A DNA stretch of 44,089 nucleotides from an uncultured Bacteroides sp. (lineage in GTDB: Bacteria > Bacteroidota > Bacteroidia > Bacteroidales > Bacteroidaceae). Under the pieces are notes generated by a model. That model did not search any database, had not been told where the DNA came from, and saw only the letters and a list, made by a program, of their open reading frames with translations. The DNA lies in NCBI GenBank assembly GCA_905203765.1, contig CAJKXC010000018.1, forward strand, positions 1-44,089, written 5' to 3'. Shown here piece after piece: positions 18,190-25,854 of this stretch (position 1 is the stretch's first letter; each line of letters begins with the position of its first letter). Position numbers and translations under genes: made by a program.

Positions 18190-18218
18190 AGGTACGCCAT
18201 GTCTTAAATAGCGTACCT
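18190..18218 (-). terminator. Hairpin between the HTCS gene and susC
   Basis: A perfect 8-bp inverted repeat AGGTACGC/GCGTACCT (18190-18197 and 18211-18218) with a 13-nt loop sits 16 nt after the HTCS stop. No T-run follows it on the minus strand, so termination would be weak. It may mark the end of the regulator transcript or be an activator-binding palindrome for the susC promoter. Confidence 0.4.
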
Positions 18219-18233
18219 TTATGTTTCAAGTTA

Positions 18234-21200
18234 TCATTTTAGACTGCGAATATAATCGGATGGTGATATCCCAAACTCGTTCTTGAAGTTGATTGTGAAT
18301 CTTTTGGGAGAATTGAACCCTACTTCATAAGCAATTTCGGCAATCTGTTTCTGGCTTTTTTCCAGGAGCTGTTTACTACGTTTTAAGCGGATGATCCGGA
18401 TGAAATCTGCCGGACCTTTACCGGTGATGCACATCAGCTTCTTGTAGAGATGGCTACGGCTTAGCCCCAATTCTGCCCCTAACATTTCTACTGAGAAGTC
18501 GGAATCACTCATGCGTTCTTCAACTATTTTGATGGCCTTTCCAATAAATTGCTCGTCTAATGGGGTGATTGTAATTTCATTAGGCGCCACTTCCATTTTT
18601 AAACTGAATTTGCGGTGGCATCTTTCGGTCCACTCAATGAGTTTTTTGATACGCAGCTTCAATAAATTAAAGTCAAATGGTTTGACGATATAATCATCGG
18701 CTCCCTGTTCAAACCCTTCCGTCCTGTACTCTTCTGCCATACGGGCTGTAAGCAATATAACAGGAATGTGGGACCATTGCATATTTGTCTTGATTTGCCG
18801 GCATAACTCTGTTCCGTTCATCACCGGCATCATGATGTCGCTTACTACGATATTGATGTTGTTCTCTTCTAATACTTTCAGTGCCTCGGCTCCATTGTAG
18901 GCAGTCCGTATGGCGTATTCGCCGGATAGGAATTCGGACATGAAGCTGCAGAAATCCTTGTTGTCGTCCACTAAAAGGATGGTATACCGCGCTTCTTCCA
19001 GAGCCGGAGCAGAAGGTTCGTCTGGAACCTTATCACCGGATAGCGCTTCCGGAAGTGGTTCTTCCTTTTCGCCGGTATCTGTGACGATGGGAAGTTTGAC
19101 GGTAAATACGGAACCTTTGGGAAAGTTGTTCGTGACGGAAATGGTTCCTTTATGCAGAAGTACATATTCATTTGCAATATGCAGGCCGATTCCGCTACCA
19201 GTTTTCTCCTGCGTCTGCGGCAACTGGTAAAAACGTTCAAAAATATGTTTTTTGTCTTTATCTGCGATACCTTGCCCGTTGTCGGCTACGCAAATACATA
19301 CATTTTCATCTTCACAATAAAGATGTACATTGATTTCCCCTTTGTCCGGGGTGTATTTGAAGGCATTGGACAGTAGGTTGTTCATTACCTTTTGCATTTT
19401 AACCGGATCGAAGGATATATTCAGGCTTTCCACTTCACACATAAAACTGAAACAGATGGTGTGGTCGAGGGCGTATTCCTGGAAGGTGGTACATACCTCG
19501 CGGATAAAGCAGACAATATCTCCCGACTTGTAGCGTAGCGTTTCGGCCCCTACATCCAGTTTGCGGAAATCGAGTAGGGAGTTTATTAATGTAAGTAATT
19601 GCTGTGCATTGTTATTGATTATATTTAGCTTCTTGCATATTCCCTCATCCACGGTTTCTGACAATAACATCTGCAACGGGCTGATGATAAGCGTCAATGG
19701 TGTACGCAAATCATGGCTTATGTTGGTAAAGAACTTTAGCTTCATTTCATTCAGGATCAACTTTTGTTCTTGCTCCATCTTTTCCCGTTGTTGTTCCAGT
19801 CTTGTGTGATGGTGCTTCCTGAACCGGTATATTACATAAGATATTATTCCAATAGTAAGCAATATGTATAAGGCAATAGCTCCATTGCACAAATATATCG
19901 GTGGTGAAACGGTTATACTCAGTCCGGTAGCTTCGTCATTCCATATTCCGTCACTGTTACAGACCTTAATCAGCAACTTGTAACTGCCCGGGGGAAGAGT
20001 AGTGAAAACTACTTTGTTCTCGTTTGTATAGTACCACTGAGTATTCAGCCCTTCCAATTTATAGGCATATCTTATTTTATCGGCATTCAGCAAATCACCT
20101 GCGGCAAATTCAATGGAAATCAAATTGTCGTCATGCCTGAGTGACAATGATGTAGCTTTATTGAGCACACTTGTCAACAGCTTACGTCCTTCGTATATTG
20201 AATCTACTTCTATGGGCTGGTTGCCGATGGTCAGGTTTGTAAAATATACCTTTGCCAGCGGCCGGCTCTTCTCGGTCAATTTATTAGGGTTTATGAATGT
20301 GTAACCGTTAGTACCGCCCAGCAGCAAATCTCCGCTGGACAATTTGCAAGCGGAATGGGAATTGAAGTAGTTCTCGGATAATCCGTCTCTGGTAGAAAGG
20401 TTTCTGAAAGAAAAGTCAAGGCCTTTCCCAACATCCTGTGTCACTTCCAATATAGACAACCCGTTGCTTGTTGCAAACCACATGTTTCTATGGTTGTCTT
20501 GAATTATACTTTTTATGAGATTGTCGCATAATCCATTTGTTACGTCGAACCGGTACAATGAGTCGCTCTTCAAGTCCCACGCTGTCAATCCCTGCTTATG
20601 GGCTAACCACAAGATGTCTCTGTCGTCCTTGAATACAGTAGAAATAAAAGGTTGCTTGAATGCTTGTGTTCCTTTCCGATTGGTATAGAGCATTTCCGGT
20701 ATTTTGGTCATGATATCCATTACGCATAGCCCGTAAGTGGTTCCGATGTACATTTTGTCGCCATGGTCATAAAAGATATTGAGTGCATAGATGCCATATC
20801 CGCCGGGCAGCAGATAACTTGTTCCAATGTTCATGTCCGGATTGAAGCAAACCAAAGTCTCCCTTACACAACCTATCCACAAGTTTCCATACCGGTCTTC
20901 TTTCATGCTCCATATGTCGCTGTGGGGTAATTTGCTGTTTTCAGGAGTAAAATGGCGGATGCTGCTGTTGTCATAGCAGAATAATCCGTCTCGATAGCTT
21001 CCTGCCCAAATGCGTCCTTTATGGTCTTCAAGCAGGCTGATAATGGCTATATCAGGTATCGGCAGTTTGCGGATGGCAAATCCTTTTTGTTTTTCTTTTA
21101 TATAAAGTCCATTTCCATCCGTCCCCAACCAGATATTGCCGGCCTTGTCTTCCAGAATTGAAGCTATATCGCCGCATTCCTGATGCTGGGTATCGATAAA

Positions 21201-22250
21201 TTCATGGAAACTTTCGTGATAGTAGGAGATTCCTTTCTTGAAGTTTCCCAGCCAGATGACCCCTGAATCATCGCGGTAGATTGTATTTATCCTGTTTGAA
21301 GCAAGGGAAGTGGGAGACACGGGATTATTCAGAAGGTTGATAAGATTGTCGTTCACGTAATCATAGATAAAGACTCCCTTGTGGTCCGTACCTATCCAGA
21401 TACGTCCGTCCGAACTATCCAGTATGCTCCTTATGGCATTGCTGCTTGTCGTTATCTCAGAATGAAGCCTGATTTGCCGCCATTCCGATTTCTTGTTTCT
21501 TTTGTGGAATATCCATTCATTGGTGTCAGAATACACCCAGATTCCGCCATGATGATCGATGTATACATTGTCATGATTTCCAGCAATGGGGTTTGGAGGT
21601 AAACAGGCATTATCTATTCGCTCGCATTTTTTTGTGCGGTTCTCTATCTTCAACAGGATTGAGTCCCATAGGAGATACAGGTTTTCACCATCATCACTGA
21701 CACTTAATTTCGGGGTTTCTTCCGGAAGGTCTTCTATCCTGAATGTTTTAAGGGCTTTATGGGAAAAATCAAAATAGAAGACATCTTGACCTTGTATCAC
21801 CCACAAATTGTGCTTCTTGTCAATATGTACTTTGTACTCGCCATTTATCCGGATACCCATTGTCAGGAGATATGAGGGTATATCGGTAATGAAGTTGTCT
21901 TTGTCGCGGTTATATATACAGTATATCATATCGGTTCTAATCCACAAGTTGCCGGAAGCATCTTCCTGCAAGTTCCCAATATCGTTGGATAATAGCGAAT
22001 TGCTATCTTTCTCCTTGGGCTGGTAGACCTTAAAATTATATCCGTCGTACCGGTTCAGTCCGTTATCAGTTCCTATCCATAAGAAACCTTCACTGTCTTT
22101 CAATATGGCTTTCACGTTATTATTTGAAAGTCCATTCTCAACATTCAAATGGCGGAATACATACGGAGTTTGTCCTGCCACTGGTGTATAAACCGATAGC
22201 AGCCAAATGAGGGAGAGTGCTAATCTGTGTAAATGCTTTGTAAAAGACAT
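18234..22250 (-). CDS. Hybrid two-component system sensor/regulator (HTCS) of PUL1
   Basis: 1338 aa from the Met at 22250 (MSFTKHLH), where a signal peptide begins (cleavage near PVAGQ). The longer open frame to 22610 overlaps the divergent mutS-like gene and is rejected. Periplasmic Reg_prop repeats forming two beta-propellers (about 30-690; GFLWIGTDNGLNRYDG and similar) lead to a Y_Y_Y domain (about 700-770) and one transmembrane helix (about 787-808). Then come a HisKA dimerisation domain (His about 846 in ISHDLRTPL), HATPase (GQGIADKDK about 992), a receiver domain (LLVDDNKDF about 1092, phospho-Asp in VVSDIMMP about 1135) and a C-terminal AraC-type HTH (about 1235-1338). HTCS proteins bind a glycan breakdown product in the periplasm and switch on the adjacent PUL. 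Confidence 0.95.
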   Translation of the reverse strand: MSFTKHLHRLALSLIWLLSVYTPVAGQTPYVFRHLNVENGLSNNNVKAILKDSEGFLWIGTDNGLNRYDGYNFKVYQPKEKDSNSLLSNDIGNLQEDASGNLWIRTDMIYCIYNRDKDNFITDIPSYLLTMGIRINGEYKVHIDKKHNLWVIQGQDVFYFDFSHKALKTFRIEDLPEETPKLSVSDDGENLYLLWDSILLKIENRTKKCERIDNACLPPNPIAGNHDNVYIDHHGGIWVYSDTNEWIFHKRNKKSEWRQIRLHSEITTSSNAIRSILDSSDGRIWIGTDHKGVFIYDYVNDNLINLLNNPVSPTSLASNRINTIYRDDSGVIWLGNFKKGISYYHESFHEFIDTQHQECGDIASILEDKAGNIWLGTDGNGLYIKEKQKGFAIRKLPIPDIAIISLLEDHKGRIWAGSYRDGLFCYDNSSIRHFTPENSKLPHSDIWSMKEDRYGNLWIGCVRETLVCFNPDMNIGTSYLLPGGYGIYALNIFYDHGDKMYIGTTYGLCVMDIMTKIPEMLYTNRKGTQAFKQPFISTVFKDDRDILWLAHKQGLTAWDLKSDSLYRFDVTNGLCDNLIKSIIQDNHRNMWFATSNGLSILEVTQDVGKGLDFSFRNLSTRDGLSENYFNSHSACKLSSGDLLLGGTNGYTFINPNKLTEKSRPLAKVYFTNLTIGNQPIEVDSIYEGRKLLTSVLNKATSLSLRHDDNLISIEFAAGDLLNADKIRYAYKLEGLNTQWYYTNENKVVFTTLPPGSYKLLIKVCNSDGIWNDEATGLSITVSPPIYLCNGAIALYILLTIGIISYVIYRFRKHHHTRLEQQREKMEQEQKLILNEMKLKFFTNISHDLRTPLTLIISPLQMLLSETVDEGICKKLNIINNNAQQLLTLINSLLDFRKLDVGAETLRYKSGDIVCFIREVCTTFQEYALDHTICFSFMCEVESLNISFDPVKMQKVMNNLLSNAFKYTPDKGEINVHLYCEDENVCICVADNGQGIADKDKKHIFERFYQLPQTQEKTGSGIGLHIANEYVLLHKGTISVTNNFPKGSVFTVKLPIVTDTGEKEEPLPEALSGDKVPDEPSAPALEEARYTILLVDDNKDFCSFMSEFLSGEYAIRTAYNGAEALKVLEENNINIVVSDIMMPVMNGTELCRQIKTNMQWSHIPVILLTARMAEEYRTEGFEQGADDYIVKPFDFNLLKLRIKKLIEWTERCHRKFSLKMEVAPNEITITPLDEQFIGKAIKIVEERMSDSDFSVEMLGAELGLSRSHLYKKLMCITGKGPADFIRIIRLKRSKQLLEKSQKQIAEIAYEVGFNSPKRFTINFKNEFGISPSDYIRSLK

Positions 22251-22276
22251 ACTGTATAATCTGAAGTTTAATCTTC

Positions 22277-22284
22277 CAAAGATA
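22277..22284 (-). promoter_or_regulatory. -7 element upstream of the HTCS gene
   Basis: TATCTTTG on the minus strand matches TAnnTTTG, 26 nt before the HTCS ATG at 22250. This supports the inner start, because the longer frame would begin far upstream of this promoter. The -33 box is weak (GTTT-like). Confidence 0.55.
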
Positions 22285-22423
22285 GCGATATCCTGTTTAA
22301 ATAAACGTAAATATGTTGCGTTAATGGGGCTGTAATGTTGCATTGCGGTCGTGAGTGTCTTAAATATGCTATCTGTCTGTCTGTTTTGCAGGCGAAAAGA
22401 TACTAACTTCGGCTTATTTATTA

Positions 22424-22431
22424 TAACTTTG
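22424..22431 (+). promoter_or_regulatory. -7 element upstream of the mutS-like gene
   Basis: TAACTTTG fits TAnnTTTG and lies about 61 nt before the ATG at 22493. No TTTG is found at the right distance upstream. The 242-nt divergent gap 22251-22492 holds no other feature I can support. Confidence 0.45.
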
Positions 22432-22492
22432 TGAGCGTTAGGATATTCTGGTATTGCATTATTTAATCTGTCAATAAAATACTTATTCTCTA

Positions 22493-24019
22493 ATGGAACA
22501 AACGTTTTCGGATATATCTCTCTATCATGAGTACCGGTCGGGGAAAGATACGGACGGCCTGTTGTCGCAGAAAATATGGGATGACCTGAACTTGGACGAT
22601 TTCTTTGCATCGATGGATGCCACCTCTTCTTGTGTGGGGCGGCAGTATCTTTACGACCTGATGCACTATAACCGGCTTTCCGAAGTGGCGGAGCATGAGA
22701 AAGCTATCGACGAGCTCTCCGCAGACAAGGCACTGCGCGCGAATATCCAGCGCGAGTTGAAGAAACTGGACAAGTCGGATGCCTATACCATACCCTCGCT
22801 GTTCGCCACCGCCCATCCGGTATATTCCCGCCGCTATTACCGCTTGCTGTGCGTGTTGCAGTTCGTTCCCTTCATTCTGTTGGGGGTGACTTATCTTACT
22901 TCGTCCCTCGTCTGGCTGGGAGTGCTGTGTATCGCTGTGCTGGTGAATCTGTTTCTGCACTATCGCAGCAAGGCGCGCATTCAGGGGTATTTCTTTTCCA
23001 TTCCCCAACTGTGGCGGTTGCTCAGGCAAGCGGAGAAGCTGGCGGAATATCCGCTGTGCGCTTCGGTGTATGGCAATATCCGGGACACCTTGCACAACCT
23101 GCACCCGCTGCTGAAGAAGTTGTCTTCTTTCCGTTTCAGCATCGGGCTGGAGAATGACGCGATGATTATCGGTTACTACCTGACCGAACTGATAAATGTG
23201 TTTTTCCTGCGGGAAGCCATTCCCGTTTCCAAGGCTTTCTTCCTGCTGCAAGGCAGGCAGGAGCAGATAGAAGAAGTGTTCTGTTTCTTCGGGCTGGTAG
23301 ATGTGCTTTGTACGGTATCGCTGATTCGCGACGGATTGCCGTATTATGCTTTGCCCCAGCCTTGTGCCGACGGCGAGACTTTCCATGCCGAGGGGCTTTA
23401 CCATCCGCTTGTCGAGGACTGCATCCCCAATGATATTACCCTTCACGGCAAGTCGGTTCTCATCACCGGTTCCAATATGTCCGGCAAAACTACATTCATC
23501 CGCGTGATAGGGCTTAATCTGCTGGCAGCGCAGGCGCTCCATACTTGTTTTGCCCGCAGTTTCCGTTTCCCTGTAGATACCAGCTTGTCTTCCGCCATCC
23601 ATCTGGAAGACAGCCTGATGGAAGGAAAAAGTTACTTCCTGGAAGAAGTGCAGACCATCAAGGAGATGCTGGAACTCGGCAGCAGCCGTCACCGCCTGTT
23701 CCTGCTCGACGAACTCTTCAGGGGCACCAATACGGCAGAACGCATCGCCATCGCCAAAGCTGTACTTTCCGCCTTGGCGCGGCAAGGCAACCTTGTCTTT
23801 GTTTCCACGCACGACATCGAACTGGCTTCCTTGCTCGGCGATGAGTACGAGTTGTATCACTTCAGCGAAAGTGTGACAAACGATACCCTGTCCTTCGACT
23901 ATAAGTTGAAGCCGGGACCTGTGACCGAACGCAACGCCATCCGCATCATCGAGATGTGCGGCTATCCCGACGAAGTAGTGCGGGAAGCGTATCGGATAGC
24001 GGGAACAAACCAGTCATAG
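22493..24019 (+). CDS. Membrane-anchored MutS-like ATPase
   Basis: 508 aa. The C-terminal half is a MutS domain V ATPase: Walker A TGSNMSGKTT (325-334), signature region LEDSLMEGKSYFLEE (about 371-385), Walker B LFLLDE (402-407) with FRGTNTAER, and the His switch VSTHD (about 437-441). The N-terminal half lacks the mismatch-recognition domain of canonical MutS. It carries two hydrophobic segments (about 117-133 and 137-156) instead, followed by a helical lever-like region. Such short MutS-related proteins are common in Bacteroidota. Their role is unknown, and mismatch repair is unlikely. Transcription diverges from the PUL1 HTCS and converges on deoR. Confidence 0.85.
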   Translation: MEQTFSDISLYHEYRSGKDTDGLLSQKIWDDLNLDDFFASMDATSSCVGRQYLYDLMHYNRLSEVAEHEKAIDELSADKALRANIQRELKKLDKSDAYTIPSLFATAHPVYSRRYYRLLCVLQFVPFILLGVTYLTSSLVWLGVLCIAVLVNLFLHYRSKARIQGYFFSIPQLWRLLRQAEKLAEYPLCASVYGNIRDTLHNLHPLLKKLSSFRFSIGLENDAMIIGYYLTELINVFFLREAIPVSKAFFLLQGRQEQIEEVFCFFGLVDVLCTVSLIRDGLPYYALPQPCADGETFHAEGLYHPLVEDCIPNDITLHGKSVLITGSNMSGKTTFIRVIGLNLLAAQALHTCFARSFRFPVDTSLSSAIHLEDSLMEGKSYFLEEVQTIKEMLELGSSRHRLFLLDELFRGTNTAERIAIAKAVLSALARQGNLVFVSTHDIELASLLGDEYELYHFSESVTNDTLSFDYKLKPGPVTERNAIRIIEMCGYPDEVVREAYRIAGTNQS

Positions 24020-24052
24020 CTTTTCTACTCCATCCATATTGGTCAAAAACAC

Positions 24053-24143
24053 TTCTCCCTCGTACCTTCTTCGCTTCTTCTTCGCTCCTATAGGGGGAGA
24101 AAATGAGCGGACCAGGTACGGAGCGGGTACGGAGGAGGTACGG
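24053..24143. repeat. 11-nt-phased GGTACGG repeats with inverted partners, mutS/deoR convergent gap
   Basis: GGTACGG occurs at 24115, 24126 and 24137, exactly 11 nt apart. Upstream, ttctccct (24053-24060) and agggggagaa (24092-24101) can pair, and cgtacc at 24061 is the complement of the repeat core. The element fills the gap between two converging genes and could fold into a bidirectional terminator-like structure. It may also be a copy of a dispersed intergenic repeat. Confidence 0.5.
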
Positions 24144-24212
24144 GGAAAGTAGAATTGTTCTATTTCTCCGATTTCGTTCCTTCAGTTTTGCCTGATATGT
24201 TTTCTCTTTATC

Positions 24213-24974
24213 TTATCCGATTAGGAGGTTGATATTCTCTTCTTTCATCTTTTCTATATTTTCTTCCGAAATATTACTGTCGGTGATGAAAGTGTTTACC
24301 ATTGAAATCGGACCTAAACTGGCAAATGCGCTCACCCCGATTTTGGAGGAGTCGGCTACCAGGAAAACATGTTCGGCGGCACTTATCATGGCAGATTTTA
24401 CCATCAGGTCGCTGAGGCTTGGGTAAGTTAGGCTCATGTCTGAAGATATTCCTGCCGTGGCAAGGAATAGTTTGTTGGCATGGAAATCCTTGAGGGAGTC
24501 GGCTGCCATTTTCCCCGTTAGCGAAAGGGTGGGGGCTTTGAATTCTCCGCCGGTCACAATTAAGTTGATGCCGGGATTTTCACCTAAAATTAATGCAATG
24601 TTCAGTGCATTGGTAATGACTGTGAGATCCCTGTATTGCGTAAGTAATTTGGCGATCTCTGTGGTCGTGGAACCTGAGTCGAGAATAATGCTTTCGCCTT
24701 CGTTGATAAAAGAAATGGCTTTATGGGCTATTTCTCTCTTCTCTTCGATATGGGATTGGTTGAGGACTTTCCCGGTTTTTGCAAACGAACCTACGTCTTT
24801 CAAGAAGGCCCCGCCATGTTCTCTTTGGATATATCCCATCTTTTCAAGAGCTTCTAAGTCTTGTCTGATAGTTACATCCGTTACGTTGAATATTTTGCTC
24901 AACTCTTGGACTTTTGCATGTCCGTCTTCGCGGATTAGGTTTAAAATCTTAACTCTTCTTTGGTTTAGTGCCAT
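24213..24974 (-). CDS. DeoR/GlpR family transcriptional regulator
   Basis: 253 aa. An N-terminal DeoR winged HTH (about 6-57: RRVKILNLIREDGHAKVQEL then VTDVTIRQDLEALEKMGYI) precedes the sugar-phosphate-sensing domain (about 75-235), with ILDSGSTTTEIAKLL, LTVITNALNIA, VTGGEF and LVADSSKIG. Family members repress sugar operons and release DNA when a phosphorylated sugar binds. It starts 9 nt after the ribB stop and lies back to back with the apiose-type operon, so apulose phosphate or a downstream triose or pentose phosphate is a plausible inducer (inference). The probable operator is in 25713-25844. Confidence 0.9.
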   Translation of the reverse strand: MALNQRRVKILNLIREDGHAKVQELSKIFNVTDVTIRQDLEALEKMGYIQREHGGAFLKDVGSFAKTGKVLNQSHIEEKREIAHKAISFINEGESIILDSGSTTTEIAKLLTQYRDLTVITNALNIALILGENPGINLIVTGGEFKAPTLSLTGKMAADSLKDFHANKLFLATAGISSDMSLTYPSLSDLMVKSAMISAAEHVFLVADSSKIGVSAFASLGPISMVNTFITDSNISEENIEKMKEENINLLIG

Positions 24975-24983
24975 GATCTAACT

Positions 24984-25598
24984 TTATATGTTCTTATTTC
25001 TTCGATATTCTTGGATATCTTTGATTGATATGATTTTTAATTGGAACTTCTCTGCTATTTCGAGTAGTTGCGGCAAGCGAGCCATTGTGCCGTCGGCATT
25101 CAATATTTCGATAAGAGCTCCGCCGGGTGTTAATCCCGCCATTCTTGTCATATCGATAAGGGCTTCGGTGTGTCCGTCACGCTCTAATACGCCGTTATCC
25201 CTGCCACAGAGGGGGAAAATGTGTCCCGGACGAGCCAATTCTGTCGGCTTTATGTTGCCGGTAACTAAAGCTTGTATGGTAGCATGGCGGTCGTAGGCGG
25301 ATACTCCGGTTGTACAACCGTATCCTTTCAAGTCGACAGACATGGTGAACGGGGTTCCTAATAATGAGGTGTTGTCTTCTGACATCGGATATAATTGCAG
25401 TTCCTCACAGCGTGTACGCGTCAGTGGAACACAGAGTAGTCCCCTTCCGTGTGTAAGCATGAAATTAACGATCTCGGGAGTTATTTTTTCACCGGATACG
25501 ATAAAATCGCCCTCGTTCTCTCTGTTTTCGTCATCGACAACTATTATGACTTCGCCTTGTCGGATTGCTTCTATTCCCTCTATTACAGTGTTGAGCAT
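24984..25598 (-). CDS. ribB: Stand-alone 3,4-dihydroxy-2-butanone-4-phosphate synthase
   Basis: 204 aa, the full length of a single-domain RibB, which converts D-ribulose 5-phosphate to 3,4-dihydroxy-2-butanone 4-phosphate plus formate for riboflavin synthesis. Conserved active-site segments are present: DDENRENEGD (22-31), GCTTGVSAYDRHAT (about 94-107), RPGHIFPL (123-130) and DGHTEA (141-146). No GTP cyclohydrolase II domain is fused, whereas the usual Bacteroides enzyme is a RibBA fusion encoded elsewhere. It is first in a two-gene unit with deoR and diverges from the transketolase operon. This points to a sugar-linked role or local flavin supply rather than the housekeeping copy. The family call is firm; the pathway role is open. 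Confidence 0.9.
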   Translation of the reverse strand: MLNTVIEGIEAIRQGEVIIVVDDENRENEGDFIVSGEKITPEIVNFMLTHGRGLLCVPLTRTRCEELQLYPMSEDNTSLLGTPFTMSVDLKGYGCTTGVSAYDRHATIQALVTGNIKPTELARPGHIFPLCGRDNGVLERDGHTEALIDMTRMAGLTPGGALIEILNADGTMARLPQLLEIAEKFQLKIISIKDIQEYRRNKNI

Positions 25599-25622
25599 TA
25601 TATAACCTTTTTATTTTTTGCG

Positions 25623-25630
25623 CAAAGGTA
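25623..25630 (-). promoter_or_regulatory. -7 element for ribB-deoR
   Basis: TACCTTTG on the minus strand fits TAnnTTTG, about 25 nt before the ribB ATG, giving a very short leader. No clear TTTG -33 box lies at the standard spacing, as expected if expression is modulated. Confidence 0.55.
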
Positions 25631-25712
25631 GTCAAAAAAGGTCAAATGAAAGCCGATTTATGATGCTTTTCTTCTTTTTTGCTCTAATATTTATCTTTTC
25701 TTCTATTGATTG

Positions 25713-25844
25713 CTTTTGTTTTATATTTTATTTATTTACTTTTCCTTTCTTAATCCTCATAATATATGTTAATAAAGAAAAGAAATCTTTCGTTTACTTT
25801 TGTTTTATGCTTTTGTTTTCTTTCTTTTGCAAAGTAAACGAAAG
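25713..25844. promoter_or_regulatory. Probable DeoR operator region of the apiose-type operon
   Basis: A perfect 14-bp inverted repeat, CTTTCGTTTACTTT (25787-25800) and AAAGTAAACGAAAG (25831-25844), is separated by 30 bp and ends 10 nt before the first transketolase ATG. Inside and upstream lie three identical direct repeats CTTTTGTTTT at 25713-25722, 25797-25806 and 25810-25819. Operators of DeoR-family repressors such as AgaR are similarly rich in TTTCGTTT-like repeats. The 256-nt divergent gap 25599-25854 is strongly AT-rich and has no credible gene. Confidence 0.65.
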
Positions 25845-25854
25845 AATTTAGTGT

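Noticed and set aside
22251..22610. A 120-residue N-terminal extension of the HTCS gene
   Set aside because: The signal peptide starts at 22250, a -7 element lies just upstream of that ATG, and the extension would overlap the divergent mutS-like gene.
22490..23860. A 456-codon open frame antisense to the mutS-like gene
   Set aside because: Composition is rich in Gln/His/Arg with no domain, while the opposite strand has a full Walker A/B ATPase.
25618..25851. A 77-codon plus-strand open frame before aptA
   Set aside because: It is low-complexity Phe/Leu/Ser from AT-rich promoter DNA and overlaps the operator repeats.
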